A stretch of 64,000 nucleotides of DNA from Cytobacillus oceanisediminis (GCF_004366035.1 NZ_SOEE01000010.1:124001-188000), one strand, 5' to 3'; shown: positions 19,040 to 27,298, counted from the stretch's first letter. Numbers and translations: made by a program. The notes: generated by a model from the sequence alone, not told the origin.

Positions 19040-19147
19040 TTATTTTTTTTTCTGCAAAATGGAGCTTTCAGTTTGCTGTTTCTCTTGTTTCTGTCTTTCT
19101 GCGTCCTTCTTGAATGCCTCCATTGCTTTATAGAAAAGCAAAGTCAC
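19040..19147 (-). CDS. Small 35-residue hypothetical protein
   Basis: GTG start 19147 preceded by GGAGGTGATAGAG, a very strong ribosome binding site. The peptide has a short hydrophobic start, then a highly charged helix rich in Lys, Glu and Gln. It is too short for ordinary gene finding. The strong site and continuous frame are the only support; no family is recognised. Confidence 0.45.
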   Translation of the reverse strand: MTLLFYKAMEAFKKDAERQKQEKQQTESSILQKKK

Positions 19148-19225
19148 CTCTATCACCTCCATATAAAATGTATCCCCCCTGAATCATTAGATAAAACTTA
19201 GAATACGAATTTTTATAAAAAAACA

Positions 19226-19277
19226 TTGACCAAAGTGGTCATTTTTTGTTATGTTGAAAATGACCATATTGGTCATT
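19226..19277 (+). promoter_or_regulatory. Promoter with two TetR operators
   Basis: TTGACC (-35, 19226) and TATGTT (-10, 19250) with 18-bp spacing. Two palindromes with the same half-site surround it: 19227-19241 overlaps the -35, and 19259-19277 covers the transcript start. Both have the form TGACC-5 nt-GGTCA. This strongly suggests that the TetR protein encoded next binds here and represses its own operon. Confidence 0.85.
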
Positions 19278-19320
19278 TTAGTGAAAGGAGTGCAATATAA
19301 TTAATACTACTTTTTACAGC

Positions 19321-19923
19321 TTGAAACCCGAAAAACAGGAACGAATTATCAATGCAGCCATGAAAGAATTTGTGAAGAGCGGTTATGAAAAGGCATCAAC
19401 AAATGAAATGGTAAAGGATGCACAAATAAGCAAAGGCTCATTGTTCAACTATTTCAGCAATAAAAAGGATTTGTATTTCTTTTTGATTCAGAATGCAGTA
19501 AACATCATAGAACAAATCTATGTTGAAATAGACATGAATGAAAGGGACATTTTTGAAAGAATCAGCCAGGTAGGGTTCATTAAATTAAACATTCAAAAGA
19601 AGTATCCCCTTGTATTTGATTTCTTAAAATCACTGCTTGAAGAAGATGCTCAGGATGTAAAATCGGATATAAATCTACTGCTGGCAAACATTCAAAAAAA
19701 TGGCTTCAAAAGAATCTACGAAAACATCGACTGGTCAAAGCTTCGGGAGGATATAGAGCCTGAAAAGGCGATGAATATCCTTAATTGGACCATGACTGGT
19801 TTCGCGGAACTGCAAATAGCGAAAATCACGTCATTTGAGGATATCGGTATCGGGCTGTTTAACGAATGGGACAGTTATAAGGAAATTTTAAAGCGCTGTT
19901 TTTATAAAAATGGGGAGGAATGA
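19321..19923 (+). CDS. TetR/AcrR family repressor
   Basis: 200 residues; residues 5-50 are the TetR HTH (KASTNEMVKDAQISKGSLFNYF). The only standard start is TTG 19321, but it has no ribosome binding site. An AAAGGAG at 19284 is correctly spaced for an in-frame ATT at 19300, which would give a longer N-terminus of seven residues. Either start is possible. The gene overlaps the ABC transporter genes it precedes and most likely represses them through the two palindromes upstream. Ligand unknown. Confidence 0.9.
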   Translation: MKPEKQERIINAAMKEFVKSGYEKASTNEMVKDAQISKGSLFNYFSNKKDLYFFLIQNAVNIIEQIYVEIDMNERDIFERISQVGFIKLNIQKKYPLVFDFLKSLLEEDAQDVKSDINLLLANIQKNGFKRIYENIDWSKLREDIEPEKAMNILNWTMTGFAELQIAKITSFEDIGIGLFNEWDSYKEILKRCFYKNGEE

Positions 19924-19925
19924 GC

Positions 19926-20828
19926 ATGAGCCTTTTAAAAGTAACCAACCTAACAAAGAAATTCGGCAAGTTTACAGCACTGAATGGGGTAAATCTCGAG
20001 TTAAATGCAGGTGAAGTACTGGGGTTCATCGGCCCAAATGGGGCAGGAAAGTCCACCACCATTCGGGTGTTATTGGGGATATTAAAGGCAACAGGCGGAG
20101 AAGTAAAGCTTTTTAACAAGGACGCCTGGCAGGATGCTGTCGACATTCATAAGAGGGTGGCATATGTGCCAGGTGACGTGAATCTCTGGCCAAACTTAAC
20201 AGGGGGGGAGGTTATTGATTTATTTATAAAATTAAATGGCACTGCGAATAAGGCAAAACGTGAGGAGTTAATAGAGAAATTTGATTTGGATCCATCCAAG
20301 AAGTGCAGAACCTACTCTAAAGGCAACAGGCAAAAGGTTGCTCTGGTTGCGGCCTTTTCCTCTGATGCTGACTTGTTCATTCTGGATGAGCCGACATCAG
20401 GCCTGGATCCATTGATGGAAAAGGTTTTTCAGGAATGTGTGATGGAAGTTAAAAGACAAGGAAAGAGTGTTCTCTTGTCCAGCCATATTTTATCAGAGGT
20501 AGAAAAGCTGTGCGACCGGGTAAGCATTATCCGTCAAGGCAAAATTATTGAGTCGGGAACCTTAAATGAGCTGCGCCACCTTACACGGACACAAATGCTC
20601 GTTGGCACCAGCATGCCGATTACAGGATTACTTGATATGCAAGGCATTCATGAGGTTCAGGAAAGTGAACATGGTATGTCGTTTCAGGTTGATACGATGC
20701 AAATAGATGCAGTCATCAGGCATATAAGTCAATTTGGCATCATCAGGCTGGAAAGTGCCCCGCCAACATTAGAGGATTTATTTATGCGTCATTATGAAGG
20801 GGCAAAGGATACTGGAGGTGTCCGCTGA
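19926..20828 (+). CDS. ABC exporter ATP-binding protein
   Basis: About 300 residues. Walker A GPNGAGKST near residue 39, signature motif in the degenerate form YSKGNRQK, Walker B LFILDEPTSGLDP, H-loop SSHIL. C-terminal extension typical of drug or antibiotic exporters. ATG 19926 has GGAGG at the right distance. Overlaps its repressor gene upstream and its permease gene downstream. Exports an unknown compound with the next gene product. Confidence 0.95.
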   Translation: MSLLKVTNLTKKFGKFTALNGVNLELNAGEVLGFIGPNGAGKSTTIRVLLGILKATGGEVKLFNKDAWQDAVDIHKRVAYVPGDVNLWPNLTGGEVIDLFIKLNGTANKAKREELIEKFDLDPSKKCRTYSKGNRQKVALVAAFSSDADLFILDEPTSGLDPLMEKVFQECVMEVKRQGKSVLLSSHILSEVEKLCDRVSIIRQGKIIESGTLNELRHLTRTQMLVGTSMPITGLLDMQGIHEVQESEHGMSFQVDTMQIDAVIRHISQFGIIRLESAPPTLEDLFMRHYEGAKDTGGVR

Positions 20829-22429
20829 TGGCAGGCAACCATTTAGCAAAAACTGCTTTCCTTTCAAAATTTATATTCCGGCTGGACCGTTTGCGGATCC
20901 CAATATGGGTGCTGGCACTTACCTTTTTCACGATAATCGTTCCAACAGCCTTTAAGGGATTATATAATTCTCAGCAGGAAAGAGATGCAATGGCACAAAC
21001 AATGGCAAACCCGGCGATGACTGCTATGACTGGTCCCGCGGATCTAAGCAACTATACGATTGGTGTCATGACAGCCCATCAAATGCTTTTAATGACTGCT
21101 GCTGTGACTGGTTTAATGAGCATACTGCTGGTTACGCGGCATACCAGGGCTGATGAAGAGGATGGACGACTGGAATTGCTCCGTTCGCTGCCTGTAGGGC
21201 GTCTATCCTATTTAAATGCATCACTGCTTGTAGTATCGGCAGCATGCATTGTATTGGCCTTAATTAATGGATTCGGCCTTTATGCCCTTGGAATTGAAAG
21301 CATGGATCTGGAAGGGTCATTGCTATATGGTGCTGCATTAGGGGCGACGGGTCTATTTTTCGCAGGTGTAACAGCTGTATTTGCTCAAGCTTCAGATAGT
21401 TCACGCGGAACAATCGGTTATTCGATAGCCATTCTTCTTATTTCTTACCTTTTTAGAGCAATTACAGACATCAGCAATGAATCATTATCCTGGCTTTCGC
21501 CGCTCGCATGGGTAACCAAAGCAGAAGTCTATGATTCTAATAATTGGTGGCCTATTGTCTTAATGATTGCTGCAGCCATGGTTCTTTTTGCCGTCGCGAA
21601 TTATTTGAATGCAATTCGAGATCTGGATCGCGGATTTTTACCATCCAGACCCGGAAAAAAATATGCATCACGCTTTTTGCAGAGTCCAACCGGCCTTGCG
21701 TTAAGATTGCAGCGTACCGGAATCATTTCATGGGCAATAGGCATGTTTGTGCTGGGGGCTTCTTACGGTTCAGTTTTAGGTGATCTGGAATCATTTTTCT
21801 CTGATAATGAGGCCATGAAGCAGCTCCTTAAACCAACAGAAGGGGTAACATTGGTGGAACAATTCATTCCCATGCTGATGATTGTCATTTCACTGATGGC
21901 AACCATTCCTCCGGTTATGGCCATGAATAAGCTCCGCGGCGAGGAGAAAAAGGAACGAATTGTTCACCTGTTAAGCAGAGCCGTTTCACGGACAAAACTG
22001 TTAGGTAGCTATTATGTCATTTCCGTCATTAATGGATTTGTCATGATCTCACTTGCAGCACTCGGCCTTTGGTCTGCCGGAACTGCTGTGGTTGAAGGCG
22101 GGTTATCCTTTGGAATGATCTTTGGAGCTGCATTGTCCTATTATCCAGCCATGCTGGTCATGATCAGCCTGGCCGTATTTCTAATTGGCTTCCTGCCAAA
22201 ATTATCCGGTTTTATTTGGCTCTATGTTTTATATTCTTTTATTGTGCTGTATTTAGGAGGCTTATTCCAATTTTCTGACTGGATCGGCAGTATTTCTCCT
22301 TTTGGCCATGTTCCGCAGGCACCGATTGAGGAATTTTCAATTATCCCGCTGCTTCTATTGTGTTTAATTGCTGGGGGACTGGCGTTAGCAGGGTTTATAG
22401 GGTTTAATAAGCGGGATATCGAGCAATGA
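20828..22429 (+). CDS. ABC exporter permease (polyketide-antibiotic exporter type)
   Basis: 533 residues with about twelve membrane segments in two similar halves, as in the ABC-2 permeases annotated as exporters of polyketide antibiotics. RADEEDGRLELL near residue 106 and RGEEKKERIVHLLSRAVSR near 370 are equivalent cytoplasmic loops of each half. Start overlaps the ATPase stop by TGATG. Partner of the preceding ATPase. Confidence 0.92.
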   Translation: MAGNHLAKTAFLSKFIFRLDRLRIPIWVLALTFFTIIVPTAFKGLYNSQQERDAMAQTMANPAMTAMTGPADLSNYTIGVMTAHQMLLMTAAVTGLMSILLVTRHTRADEEDGRLELLRSLPVGRLSYLNASLLVVSAACIVLALINGFGLYALGIESMDLEGSLLYGAALGATGLFFAGVTAVFAQASDSSRGTIGYSIAILLISYLFRAITDISNESLSWLSPLAWVTKAEVYDSNNWWPIVLMIAAAMVLFAVANYLNAIRDLDRGFLPSRPGKKYASRFLQSPTGLALRLQRTGIISWAIGMFVLGASYGSVLGDLESFFSDNEAMKQLLKPTEGVTLVEQFIPMLMIVISLMATIPPVMAMNKLRGEEKKERIVHLLSRAVSRTKLLGSYYVISVINGFVMISLAALGLWSAGTAVVEGGLSFGMIFGAALSYYPAMLVMISLAVFLIGFLPKLSGFIWLYVLYSFIVLYLGGLFQFSDWIGSISPFGHVPQAPIEEFSIIPLLLLCLIAGGLALAGFIGFNKRDIEQ

Positions 22430-22443
22430 AAATAGAAATTAAG

Positions 22444-22475
22444 AAACGCAATCTATATGGGGATTGCGTTTTTTA
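22444..22475 (+). terminator. Intrinsic terminator of the ABC operon
   Basis: 10-bp stem (22444-22453 and 22462-22471) followed by T residues. Confidence 0.9.
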
Positions 22476-22558
22476 TTCATACTAATAACAGTTAAAAGGA
22501 AATTCTGAAGTTACATGTGTTGCAATATCAAAATCTTTGTGATTAAATAACATTATTC

Positions 22559-22579
22559 AAATCGTAATAATTACGATTT
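22559..22579 (+). promoter_or_regulatory. Zur box (perfect palindrome)
   Basis: AAATCGTAAT, one central base, ATTACGATTT: a perfect 10-1-10 palindrome equal to the Zur operator consensus of Bacillus. It stands 23 bp before the alternative S14 gene. When zinc is plentiful Zur should bind here and shut off the ribosomal protein genes downstream. Confidence 0.93.
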
Positions 22580-22602
22580 TCATCAGGAAGGAGTGACTTA
22601 CC

Positions 22603-22872
22603 TTGGCAAAAAAATCTAAGGTAGCAAAGGAAATCAAACGCCAGGAGCTTGTATTAAAGTATGCAGAAATACGTAAGGAACTAAAAGAAAAAGGGGATTA
22701 TGAGGCTTTAAGGAAACTGCCAAGAGACTCATCACCAACACGGCTGAAAAACCGCTGCCAGGTGACGGGCAGACCAAGGGGATATCTCCGCAAATTTAAA
22801 ATGTCCCGAATCGCTTTTCGGGAATATGCGCACAAAGGGCAAGTTCCGGGAGTAAAGAAATCCAGCTGGTAA
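22603..22872 (+). CDS. rpsN: Ribosomal protein S14, zinc-independent paralogue
   Basis: 89 residues, TTG start after AAGGAG. It is the long, zinc-free type of S14: the zinc-ribbon cysteine pairs of the short form are absent and only one Cys (in [11 protein letters not shown]) remains. It replaces the zinc-binding S14 in the 30S subunit when zinc is scarce, which spares zinc and keeps new ribosomes functional. The Zur box just upstream confirms that use. First gene of the island. Confidence 0.96.
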   Translation: MAKKSKVAKEIKRQELVLKYAEIRKELKEKGDYEALRKLPRDSSPTRLKNRCQVTGRPRGYLRKFKMSRIAFREYAHKGQVPGVKKSSW

Positions 22873-22998
22873 AAACAAAAGCATCAAGCGCCTTGCTCAC
22901 CCCCCGACAAGAACAAGTCGAGCCGATCGGAAAGGTGCTCTTTACGTTTCTGGGCGGATTGGCTTGTGACCTCGAGGGGGTAGGCGCTGGAGCTGGAC
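22860..22998. repeat. Long hairpin repeat element between rpsN and rpmE2
   Basis: Nested arms AGCGCC (22887) with GGCGCT (22983), CCCCCCGACAAG with CTTGTGACCTCGAGGGGG, and flanking CCAGCT/AGCTGG give a long imperfect hairpin with very GC-rich ends, unlike the surrounding AT-rich sequence. From memory it resembles intergenic hairpin repeats found many times in Bacillaceae genomes. It could also alter expression between the two ribosomal protein genes. Confidence 0.7.
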
Positions 22999-23065
22999 GT
23001 AGATAACTTTTTCATAAAATTATAAACAAATGGCGATTTAAAAATAAAATGTGGAGGTAATGAAA

Positions 23066-23317
23066 ATGAAGGAAAGTATTCATCCGGAATATCATAAAGT
23101 AGTATTCATGGATATGAACAGCGGCTTTAAATTTTTGACAGGATCAACAAAGACTGCAAATGAAACAATCGAGTGGGAAGATGGAAACACATACCCATTG
23201 ATTAAAGTTGAAGTAAGTTCAGATACACATCCGTTTTATACTGGAGTTCAGAAGTTCACGGATCGCGGCGGACGTGCTGAACGATTTATGAAGAGATATA
23301 ACATGAAGAACAAGTAA
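23066..23317 (+). CDS. rpmE2: Ribosomal protein L31 type B (zinc-independent)
   Basis: 83 residues. It lacks the CxxC pair of zinc-binding L31 and has the type B features: [15 protein letters not shown] at the start and the longer middle with [19 protein letters not shown] 23066 is 7 bases after GGAGGT; an upstream in-frame GTG lies inside that site. It replaces zinc-bearing L31 on the 50S subunit during zinc limitation, matching the Zur control of this island. Confidence 0.95.
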   Translation: MKESIHPEYHKVVFMDMNSGFKFLTGSTKTANETIEWEDGNTYPLIKVEVSSDTHPFYTGVQKFTDRGGRAERFMKRYNMKNK

Positions 23318-23350
23318 GGTTTCTTCACTTGGCAAGGTGAGGTGAAAGAT

Positions 23351-23716
23351 ATGAATTCACATCTTATGGAAATTTTCTCAAGAGAGATTGTAAAGTCTCT
23401 CCCTCCTAAGCAAAAGGAGATTTATGAATATGTCGTTGATCTGGAAGAAGAATTGGCTCAAAAGGCTTCGACTTCAGAAGAATTTATGGCTCTACTTGTG
23501 AAGCACTCACCTCATAGGCAGGCGGCAGAACATTTTAACCTTTCATTTGGACAGCTGATGATGATCATGCATGAAATTGAAGACATTATTAGCAGGGAGC
23601 TTGAGAATAAATTGAACCAAGTAACATGGGTCGAATTAACAGATAGTGTCCGGGCAAGAAAGAAAGGGAATAAAGTTAAATATTTTTATTTCTCCTTAAA
23701 TGAAAGTAAACCGTAG
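23351..23716 (+). CDS. Unknown 121-residue protein in the Zur island
   Basis: ATG 23351 has GAGGTG 6 bases upstream. Highly helical and charged; SLPPKQKEIYEYVVDLEEEL near residue 16 and the HRQAAEHFNLSFGQLMMIMHEIE stretch near residue 57 look like a sigma-70 region-4-type helix-turn-helix, but the match is by eye only. No Cys and few His, so it does not look like a zinc binder. It stands between L31 and an FAD oxidoreductase, so zinc control is likely. Function not recognised. Confidence 0.75.
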   Translation: MNSHLMEIFSREIVKSLPPKQKEIYEYVVDLEEELAQKASTSEEFMALLVKHSPHRQAAEHFNLSFGQLMMIMHEIEDIISRELENKLNQVTWVELTDSVRARKKGNKVKYFYFSLNESKP

Positions 23717-23731
23717 AAAAATCCGTTGTTT

Positions 23732-23752
23732 AAATCGTAATGATTTCGTATT
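23732..23752 (+). promoter_or_regulatory. Imperfect second Zur box
   Basis: The left half AAATCGTAAT is identical to the box at 22559; the right half ATTTCGTATT differs at three positions. It lies 23 bp before the oxidoreductase gene, the same distance as the first box to rpsN, so it probably gives that gene and rpmG a separate Zur-controlled promoter. Confidence 0.75.
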
Positions 23753-23775
23753 AAACTCTGCCCCAGGAGGGTCAT

Positions 23776-24942
23776 ATGGTTTATGATTGGATCGTTGTAG
23801 GAGGCGGCATTCAGGGCAGTACCATTGCAGCCTTCTTAGTAAAGAATAATAAGGTATCAACTGATAAGCTACGCATTATTGATCCACATGTAAGGCCATT
23901 ATTTAAGTGGACTGCAAGTACGGATCGGATTGGCATGAAGTTTCTGCGCTCACCTTTTGTACATCACCTTGATGTCGATCCATTCAGCTTAAGAAGCTAC
24001 GCAGCAAGGCACCAATGGAAGAAAAGTGAGTTTTATGGGGTCTATAAGAGGCCATCCCTGGAAATGTTTAATGAGCACAGTCAGACTCTTCTCCATGATC
24101 TTGGGTTAGGGACCAGCTGGCATCAGGGATATGTAAATGGTCTCGATAGGGAAGACAATTATTGGATTGTAAGCACAGCCCGAGGAGAAAGTCTAAAATC
24201 CAAAAAAGTCGTATTGGCATTAAGCATAAACGATCAGCTTCATGTACCGGAATGGGCAGATTCTATTAAGCAAGGCAGTCATCAGCTGTATCACATCTTT
24301 GATGAAACTGCAGATTTTTCAAAATTGAGGCCGCCAGTTGCCGTAATTGGAGGAGGCATTACAGCCGCCCATACAGCTATCAAGCTTTCGACATTATATC
24401 CAGGTCAAGTCAATTTAATAAAAAGGCATCCCTTTAAAGTTTGTGATTTTGACAGTGATCCGGGATGGCTTGGACCAAAATATCAAAAACACTACCAGCG
24501 AATCACGGATTATTCCGAACGCAGAGAAATAATTAAAAAGGCGAGAAACCGGGGATCGCTGCCCTCAGAATTATTCCATAAGCTTAGGAAGCTTGAAAAT
24601 GATCGAACGATAAAGGTGGAAGACGGAGAGGTTACTTCCGTGAAGGAAGGAGAAAACAAGGAACTGCTTCTTTTCGTGGACACACAGGAAGTCAAGGTAC
24701 ATTCGATTGTTTTTGCAACCGGGTTCAGGCCATCCAGGCCTGGCGGAAGCTGGCTTGAGAAAGCCATTGAAATGTTTGGCCTTCCATGTGCAAAGTGCGG
24801 ATACCCGATTGTCAGTCAATCTCTTGAATGGTGCCCGCAACTATATGTAACAGGGCCCCTGGCAGAACTGGAAATTGGGCCGATAGCCCGAAATATTTCA
24901 GGGGCGCGCCAGGCTGCAGAAAGAATTGTTCAAAGCATTTAA
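23776..24942 (+). CDS. FAD/NAD(P)-binding oxidoreductase, Zur-linked
   Basis: 388 residues. N-terminal FAD-binding motif GGGIQGSTIA (residue 9 on), a second dinucleotide motif GGGITAAHTA near residue 194, and the ATGFRPSRPG motif near residue 316, as in flavin monooxygenases and lysine/ornithine N-hydroxylase-like proteins. CAKCGYP near the end gives one CxxC. Preceded by a Zur-box-like site and followed by zinc-free L33, so its job is likely tied to zinc starvation, maybe synthesis of a metallophore or a zinc-free replacement step. The reaction is unknown. Confidence 0.85.
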   Translation: MVYDWIVVGGGIQGSTIAAFLVKNNKVSTDKLRIIDPHVRPLFKWTASTDRIGMKFLRSPFVHHLDVDPFSLRSYAARHQWKKSEFYGVYKRPSLEMFNEHSQTLLHDLGLGTSWHQGYVNGLDREDNYWIVSTARGESLKSKKVVLALSINDQLHVPEWADSIKQGSHQLYHIFDETADFSKLRPPVAVIGGGITAAHTAIKLSTLYPGQVNLIKRHPFKVCDFDSDPGWLGPKYQKHYQRITDYSERREIIKKARNRGSLPSELFHKLRKLENDRTIKVEDGEVTSVKEGENKELLLFVDTQEVKVHSIVFATGFRPSRPGGSWLEKAIEMFGLPCAKCGYPIVSQSLEWCPQLYVTGPLAELEIGPIARNISGARQAAERIVQSI

Positions 24943-24966
24943 AAAGTTAATAAGGAGGAAATCATT

Positions 24967-25116
24967 ATGAGAGTAAAGATTACATTAGCTTGTACAGAGA
25001 CAGGGGACAGGAATTATATTACAACCAAAAATAAGCGGAACAATCCTGACCGGATCGAATTAATGAAATATTCTCCTCGTTTAAAGAAGCATACGTTGCA
25101 CCGTGAAACGAAGTAA
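24967..25116 (+). CDS. rpmG: Ribosomal protein L33, zinc-independent paralogue
   Basis: 49 residues, GGAGG site. Clearly L33 ([34 protein letters not shown]). The zinc-ribbon form has Cys at the second position of the first pair and at the second pair; here these are Thr, Ser and Leu, and just one Cys remains, so it cannot form the four-Cys zinc site. Last gene of the Zur island before a terminator. It should replace zinc-binding L33 when zinc is low. Confidence 0.95.
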   Translation: MRVKITLACTETGDRNYITTKNKRNNPDRIELMKYSPRLKKHTLHRETK

Positions 25117-25121
25117 GACCT

Positions 25122-25165
25122 GAAAATTCAGCACGGTATTTGAAAATCGTGCTGAATTTTCATTT
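25122..25165. terminator. Bidirectional terminator
   Basis: Perfect 14-bp stem (25122-25135 and 25148-25161) with flanking T-rich and A-rich runs. It separates rpmG from the convergent sigma-54 activator gene and can serve both strands. Confidence 0.9.
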
Positions 25166-27177
25166 TAATTATTCGACAATGCAAACTCCAGTCCCTTTTC
25201 TGTCACATTGGTGCCTGATCTCCCCTGGCGGATGATGACAAATCCCAGCTGTTCTAATTCCTTGAGTCTGAGTCTTGCCTGCTGTTCCGTGAGGGGGAAG
25301 TTTGTATTCTGGGTAAGAGCTGACAATTTCTTTCGGCTTGCTGGTATTCCTTTCTCATTTAACTCGGCAATAAATGTAAGCAGAATCTTGTGTTCAGCTT
25401 TTAAGTTTGTTAGAGTCTTTGGCGTTAATTGGACCCTTGCCGGGGCTAGGTCTGCCGGCAAATCAGAAACTTTCAGAACATTATCATCCGAAACGGCAAG
25501 CATGTACTGTACTACATTCTTCAATTCTCTTATATTTCCCTTCCATTCCATCTGGGACAATAATTCTAAAGTATCCTCTGTTATGTCAGCAGCAGGTTTC
25601 TGGCTCTGTCTTATGAAGGACTTAATTAAAATTGGAATATCTGTTCTTCTCTGCCTTAGGGAAGGAATGGACAAGGACAGAACCTTTAAACGATGATATA
25701 GATCTTCACGGAACCTTCCTTCTTCGATCATGTGCTTTAAGTTCCGATTAGTCGCCGCAATGATCCTGACATTAATAGGAATAATCTTGTTTCCTCCTAT
25801 TCTGCGGATTTCCCATTCTTCGAGAACGCGTAATAGCCTGGCCTGCAGTTTCATACTGATATCCCCAATCTCATCCAAAAACAAAGTCCCTTGGTCAGCC
25901 TGTTCAAAAAGTCCTTTTTTTCCGCCTTTTCTTGCCCCGGTGAATGCCCCATCTTCATATCCGAATAATTCACTTTCAAGCAATTCTTCTGGAAGGGCGT
26001 TACAATTTATTCCTAAAAAAGGTGCATTTTTTCTGCTCGATTCCGAATGGATGGCTCCGGTGAACAGTTCTTTTCCAGTGCCGCTTTCCCCCTGAATCAA
26101 GATAGGTAGGTCGGATAATGAAAGTTTCTTGGCAATCCGAATGGTTTCCTGAAGGGTCTGACTCTCACCCAAAATGCTTTGGAATGTATATTTAGATACA
26201 AAACCCTTTTTCTGAAGCTCCAGTTTTACTCTTCTTTCCATTTCGAGCGTTTCATCCATATTTTTAAATGTGGCAACAATCGTGTTATCATTTTTCATTG
26301 GAAATCGGTGCACCAACAAGTTTGTTTGTCTTACCGTAAAGGCTTCCTGATCACCAGCTTCATCATTTAACAAGAAATCCAGCAGTTCGTTGTTTCTGAA
26401 TACCTGGCCGATTTTCTTCTTAAGCGCATACTCAGGTGATATTCCTATCATTCTCTCAAGCTCTTTGTTAAAGACTGAAATCGAACCGGAACTGTCAAAT
26501 GCCAAAATCCCATCATTTACTCCATCTACGACCCTTTTTAAATATTGATTGAGTTTATCGGCTTCCTGTTTCAAGGATGATAGTTTCTTGCTCAGTTCAA
26601 TTATTTTTCCGGTGTACTTATCGGTGATGTTTATTCTGAGGGCTTCCGGCAGTTCAAAGTAATCAATAATAGCCATAATCGTGTGAATATCAATAAGCCG
26701 TACACCGAGATTAAGTTTTGTTGGGATAGAAGAAGGGATTAATTCCATTTCTCCTGGAGTAACGGCAACCTCAATCGAATCTGGAACTTCTCTGCCAGGT
26801 GAATAGGGAATATATCGGAGATGTCTGATTCCGAGTCTGTCCAGAGTTTCAATAGAGTCTATGGTGCTCTGTGGAAAGTCATTTACAAAAAGGACATTTG
26901 TGTCATTTGGTATTTCAAATAGGTAATCGATATATTGATAATTTACGGTTCTGTGAGCTGTGATCACTTCACAGGAAGGAGCAATAACATGCTTTACTTC
27001 ATCATGAATCAGGTAAGAAGAATACACAATTAAGGCATCCTCTATTAAGGGGGGCAGATATTCTTCTGAAGCAAAGCTCTTTATTCGTATATACTGTCCG
27101 AGAATTCCTTTTAGCTGTTCTGTGAGTTCTTTACAGGTTTCCCTGGTTCCGGCAAGCAGCACTAATTCATTTTTCAT
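25165..27177 (-). CDS. Sigma-54-dependent activator (PAS-AAA+-winged helix)
   Basis: About 670 residues from ATG 27177, which has AAAGGAG; the open frame reaches 27264 without a site. N-terminal about 200 residues resemble a PrpR-N-like sensor; then a PAS domain (about 210-320); an AAA+ domain with GESGTGKE Walker A, the sigma-54 contact motif GAFTGA and LFLDEIGD Walker B. The C-terminus is not the usual Fis helix but a winged-helix-like domain (LTEQQARLRLKELEQLGFV). It most likely activates the adjacent -24/-12 promoter at 27284 for the transporter and dipeptidase genes. Confidence 0.93.
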   Translation of the reverse strand: MKNELVLLAGTRETCKELTEQLKGILGQYIRIKSFASEEYLPPLIEDALIVYSSYLIHDEVKHVIAPSCEVITAHRTVNYQYIDYLFEIPNDTNVLFVNDFPQSTIDSIETLDRLGIRHLRYIPYSPGREVPDSIEVAVTPGEMELIPSSIPTKLNLGVRLIDIHTIMAIIDYFELPEALRINITDKYTGKIIELSKKLSSLKQEADKLNQYLKRVVDGVNDGILAFDSSGSISVFNKELERMIGISPEYALKKKIGQVFRNNELLDFLLNDEAGDQEAFTVRQTNLLVHRFPMKNDNTIVATFKNMDETLEMERRVKLELQKKGFVSKYTFQSILGESQTLQETIRIAKKLSLSDLPILIQGESGTGKELFTGAIHSESSRKNAPFLGINCNALPEELLESELFGYEDGAFTGARKGGKKGLFEQADQGTLFLDEIGDISMKLQARLLRVLEEWEIRRIGGNKIIPINVRIIAATNRNLKHMIEEGRFREDLYHRLKVLSLSIPSLRQRRTDIPILIKSFIRQSQKPAADITEDTLELLSQMEWKGNIRELKNVVQYMLAVSDDNVLKVSDLPADLAPARVQLTPKTLTNLKAEHKILLTFIAELNEKGIPASRKKLSALTQNTNFPLTEQQARLRLKELEQLGFVIIRQGRSGTNVTEKGLEFALSNN

Positions 27178-27192
27178 GGTAAACTCCTTTAT

Positions 27193-27244
27193 TGGTTGAT
27201 TAATGGTTATTATTATACCAGTTAAATAACCCATTAATAAACCA
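27193..27244. promoter_or_regulatory. Probable enhancer site of the sigma-54 activator
   Basis: Near-perfect inverted repeat of about 20 bp (27193-27211 and 27225-27244; arms match apart from one base and one inserted G). It lies about 40-90 bp before the sigma-54 promoter and directly before the activator start, so one site may drive the operon and also control the activator itself. Confidence 0.75.
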
Positions 27245-27283
27245 GTTTTCAATCTTTTATCCATTTATTCTGAATTTTCAACT

Positions 27284-27298
27284 TGGCACACAAATTGC
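27284..27298 (+). promoter_or_regulatory. Sigma-54 (-24/-12) promoter
   Basis: TGGCAC-5 nt-TTGCAT with GG and GC at the exact 10-base gap of sigma-54 promoters. About 38 bp before the transporter start. With the adjacent activator gene and inverted repeat it makes a complete sigma-54 control unit. Confidence 0.93.
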
